This document shows positions 62,694-64,000 of a stretch of DNA of 64,000 nucleotides, in pieces. The position numbers and the translations under genes were made by a program. Under the pieces are notes generated by a model, which saw only the letters and a program-made list of their open reading frames with translations, did no database searches and was not told the DNA's origin. Position 1 is the first letter of the stretch; every line of letters begins with the position of its first letter. Source of the stretch: Quillaja saponaria (lineage: Eukaryota > Streptophyta > Magnoliopsida > Fabales > Quillajaceae); the NCBI GenBank assembly GCA_029379385.1, contig CM055613.1, positions 10,124,001 to 10,188,000 of the forward strand, read 5' to 3'.

Positions 62694-64000
62694 ATGGCCC
62701 AAAATCAAAGGGCCACTAGCATTCTTGATTCTCTAGGGGAAGAAATTATTAGGATTATTACACCAGTATCAATCTGTATGTTTATGGTAGTCATTTTGGT
62801 CTCAATTCTCAACTCAAACTCTTCATCTTCTTCAGCGTCGATCACCACCATAGCCACTATAGCATACGAAGAAACCAGCTCAGACTCTTTCTGGGACAAA
62901 TTGGTAGGTGCCCTTTTGAACTCCCTTGTTTTTGTGGTAGTTGTCACCGTTGTTACATTCGTTTTGGTACTTCTTTTCTATCTTAGATGTACTAGGTTCT
63001 TGAAGCTATATATGGGTTTCTCTGCTTTTGTTGTTTTGGGATTCTTGGGTGGTGAAATAGCTTTGTTCTTGATTGAAGATTTTAACTTTCCTATTGATTG
63101 CATCACATTTTCGTTGGTTTTGTTTAATTTTGCTGCTGTTGGTGTATTGGCCGTATTTATGTCAAAAATGGCAATTTTTATTACACAAGGATACTTGGTT
63201 GTTATTGGAATGCTGGTTGCATATTGGTTTACCCTATTACCTGAATGGACCACCTGGGGGCTACTGGTTGCCATGGCATTGTATGATCTTGCTGCTGTTT
63301 TATTGCCCGTTGGGCCATTAAGGCTCTTGGTAGAGCTTGCAATATCGAGGGATGAAGATATTCCGGCATTGGTTTATGAGGCTAGGCCAGTGACTTGTGA
63401 TGATTCAGATCCAAGGGGTGGTGTAGCTCAGAGAAGGGTATGGAGAGGGAGGGATGAGCCTTCAAATTTAGAATCCAATTCTAGTTTAAACGTTGATTCT
63501 GCATTGGGAGACAATTTAAACAGTGTGTCTGAGTCCAATCTGAATGATAATGCTGTTCCAGTTTCAAATTCAAATCCCAGTAACTTACATGGTACCCAGA
63601 ATGACACAAGTTTGGTTAGGGCTGAAGAGGGACTGGTTCAAGAAACTAGGGCAGAGCTTTCTGCTCCTTTGATTGATCATAGAATGGATGTCCAAGGACA
63701 AGTTCAGGCAGTTTCAAATCAAAATTTGATGCTAGAGGGAATTGGATTGGGATCATCTGGTGCAATCAAATTGGGGTTGGGAGACTTCATCTTCTATAGT
63801 GTTTTGGTTGGCAGGGCAGCAATGTATGATTTTATGACTGTGTATGCATGTTATCTTGCTATAATTGCTGGACTGGGCATCACTTTGATGCTATTGGCAT
63901 TCTACCAGAAAGCTTTGCCTGCTCTTCCGGTGTCAATAGCAATGGGAGTCTTGTTTTATTTCTTGACTCGGCTATTGCTTGAAGTATTTGTGGTACAATG
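62694..64000 (+). CDS. Presenilin (gamma-secretase catalytic subunit), cut by the window end
   Basis: Single uninterrupted frame from ATG 62694 to the window edge, 435 codons plus two bases; only a few residues of the expected C-terminus are missing. Intronless, as plant presenilins are. Multiple hydrophobic helices give the usual polytopic pattern, with a long hydrophilic loop (about residues 220-350, rich in Asn/Ser/Asp) between helices 6 and 7. The GxGD aspartyl protease signatures are intact: YD in ALYDLAAVL (D198), GLGD (D364) and PAL (409-411). Presenilin cleaves type I membrane proteins within the membrane as part of gamma-secretase; in plants it is found in endomembranes and its substrates are poorly known. 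The loop varies between species and is probably not functional sequence in detail. The gene shares its upstream region with the RNA-binding protein gene. Confidence 0.95.
   Translation, partial: MAQNQRATSILDSLGEEIIRIITPVSICMFMVVILVSILNSNSSSSSASITTIATIAYEETSSDSFWDKLVGALLNSLVFVVVVTVVTFVLVLLFYLRCTRFLKLYMGFSAFVVLGFLGGEIALFLIEDFNFPIDCITFSLVLFNFAAVGVLAVFMSKMAIFITQGYLVVIGMLVAYWFTLLPEWTTWGLLVAMALYDLAAVLLPVGPLRLLVELAISRDEDIPALVYEARPVTCDDSDPRGGVAQRRVWRGRDEPSNLESNSSLNVDSALGDNLNSVSESNLNDNAVPVSNSNPSNLHGTQNDTSLVRAEEGLVQETRAELSAPLIDHRMDVQGQVQAVSNQNLMLEGIGLGSSGAIKLGLGDFIFYSVLVGRAAMYDFMTVYACYLAIIAGLGITLMLLAFYQKALPALPVSIAMGVLFYFLTRLLLEVFVVQ

Noticed and set aside
62705..63274. Minus-strand frames of 80 and 98 aa
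   Set aside because: Shadows of the intact presenilin frame on the plus strand.
1..64000. tRNA, rRNA, snoRNA or organellar DNA insertions
   Set aside because: A visual search for T-loop (GGTTCRA), rRNA and organellar coding blocks found none; small ncRNAs cannot be excluded without a covariance search.

Overview
This window is nuclear DNA from a flowering plant, most likely a eudicot. Evidence: AT-rich intergenic DNA and introns, long multi-exon genes with GT-AG introns, and plant-type families (respiratory burst oxidase, glycine-rich RNA-binding protein, plant-type HDA5, a POLAR-like protein, plastid phosphoserine phosphatase, intronless plant presenilin). The species cannot be fixed from the sequence.

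Layout, left to right. 0.2-4 kb: 3' part of an AIPP2-like (SPOC-like) gene (+), with a solo LTR in its long intron. 7.5-17.5 kb: a complete 14-exon HDA5-type histone deacetylase (+) whose C-terminus is a gamma-glutamylcyclotransferase-like domain; its introns carry a mariner/Stowaway-type MITE and a compact antisense LTR element. 18.8-22 kb: DNAJC21/JJJ1-type J-protein (-). 23-27.9 kb: nine-exon mitochondrial carrier (-). 29.6-34.8 kb: mitochondrial ATP synthase gamma subunit (+), with a SINE-like insertion in one intron. 35.3-40.2 kb: NADPH oxidase (Rboh, -) with an apparent 2-nt frameshift in its penultimate exon. 40.2-45.2 kb: gene-poor DNA with a 5-copy ~81-bp minisatellite and a decayed LINE 3' end. 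45.7-48.5 kb: phosphoserine phosphatase (+). 48.5-51.7 kb: AT-rich spacer. 52.6-57.8 kb: POLAR-like protein (+). 58.7-60.9 kb: mitochondrial-type glycine-rich RNA-binding protein (-). 62.7-64 kb: presenilin (+), cut by the window edge a few codons before its expected end.

The genes do not form one pathway. Several are mitochondrial (carrier, ATP synthase gamma, the RNA-binding protein) and two lie head to head. Telo-box motifs lie near the start codons of four genes, as is common for plant housekeeping genes. From memory of Arabidopsis gene order, the J-protein, carrier, RNA-binding protein and phosphatase fall on two duplicated chromosome 1 segments there, so this window may keep the unfractionated ancestral order. 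I found no CRISPR array, no tRNA or rRNA gene, and no convincing novel multi-gene system. The most unusual points are the oxidase frameshift, the deacetylase-GGCT fusion and several transposon insertions whose target-site duplications can be read directly.
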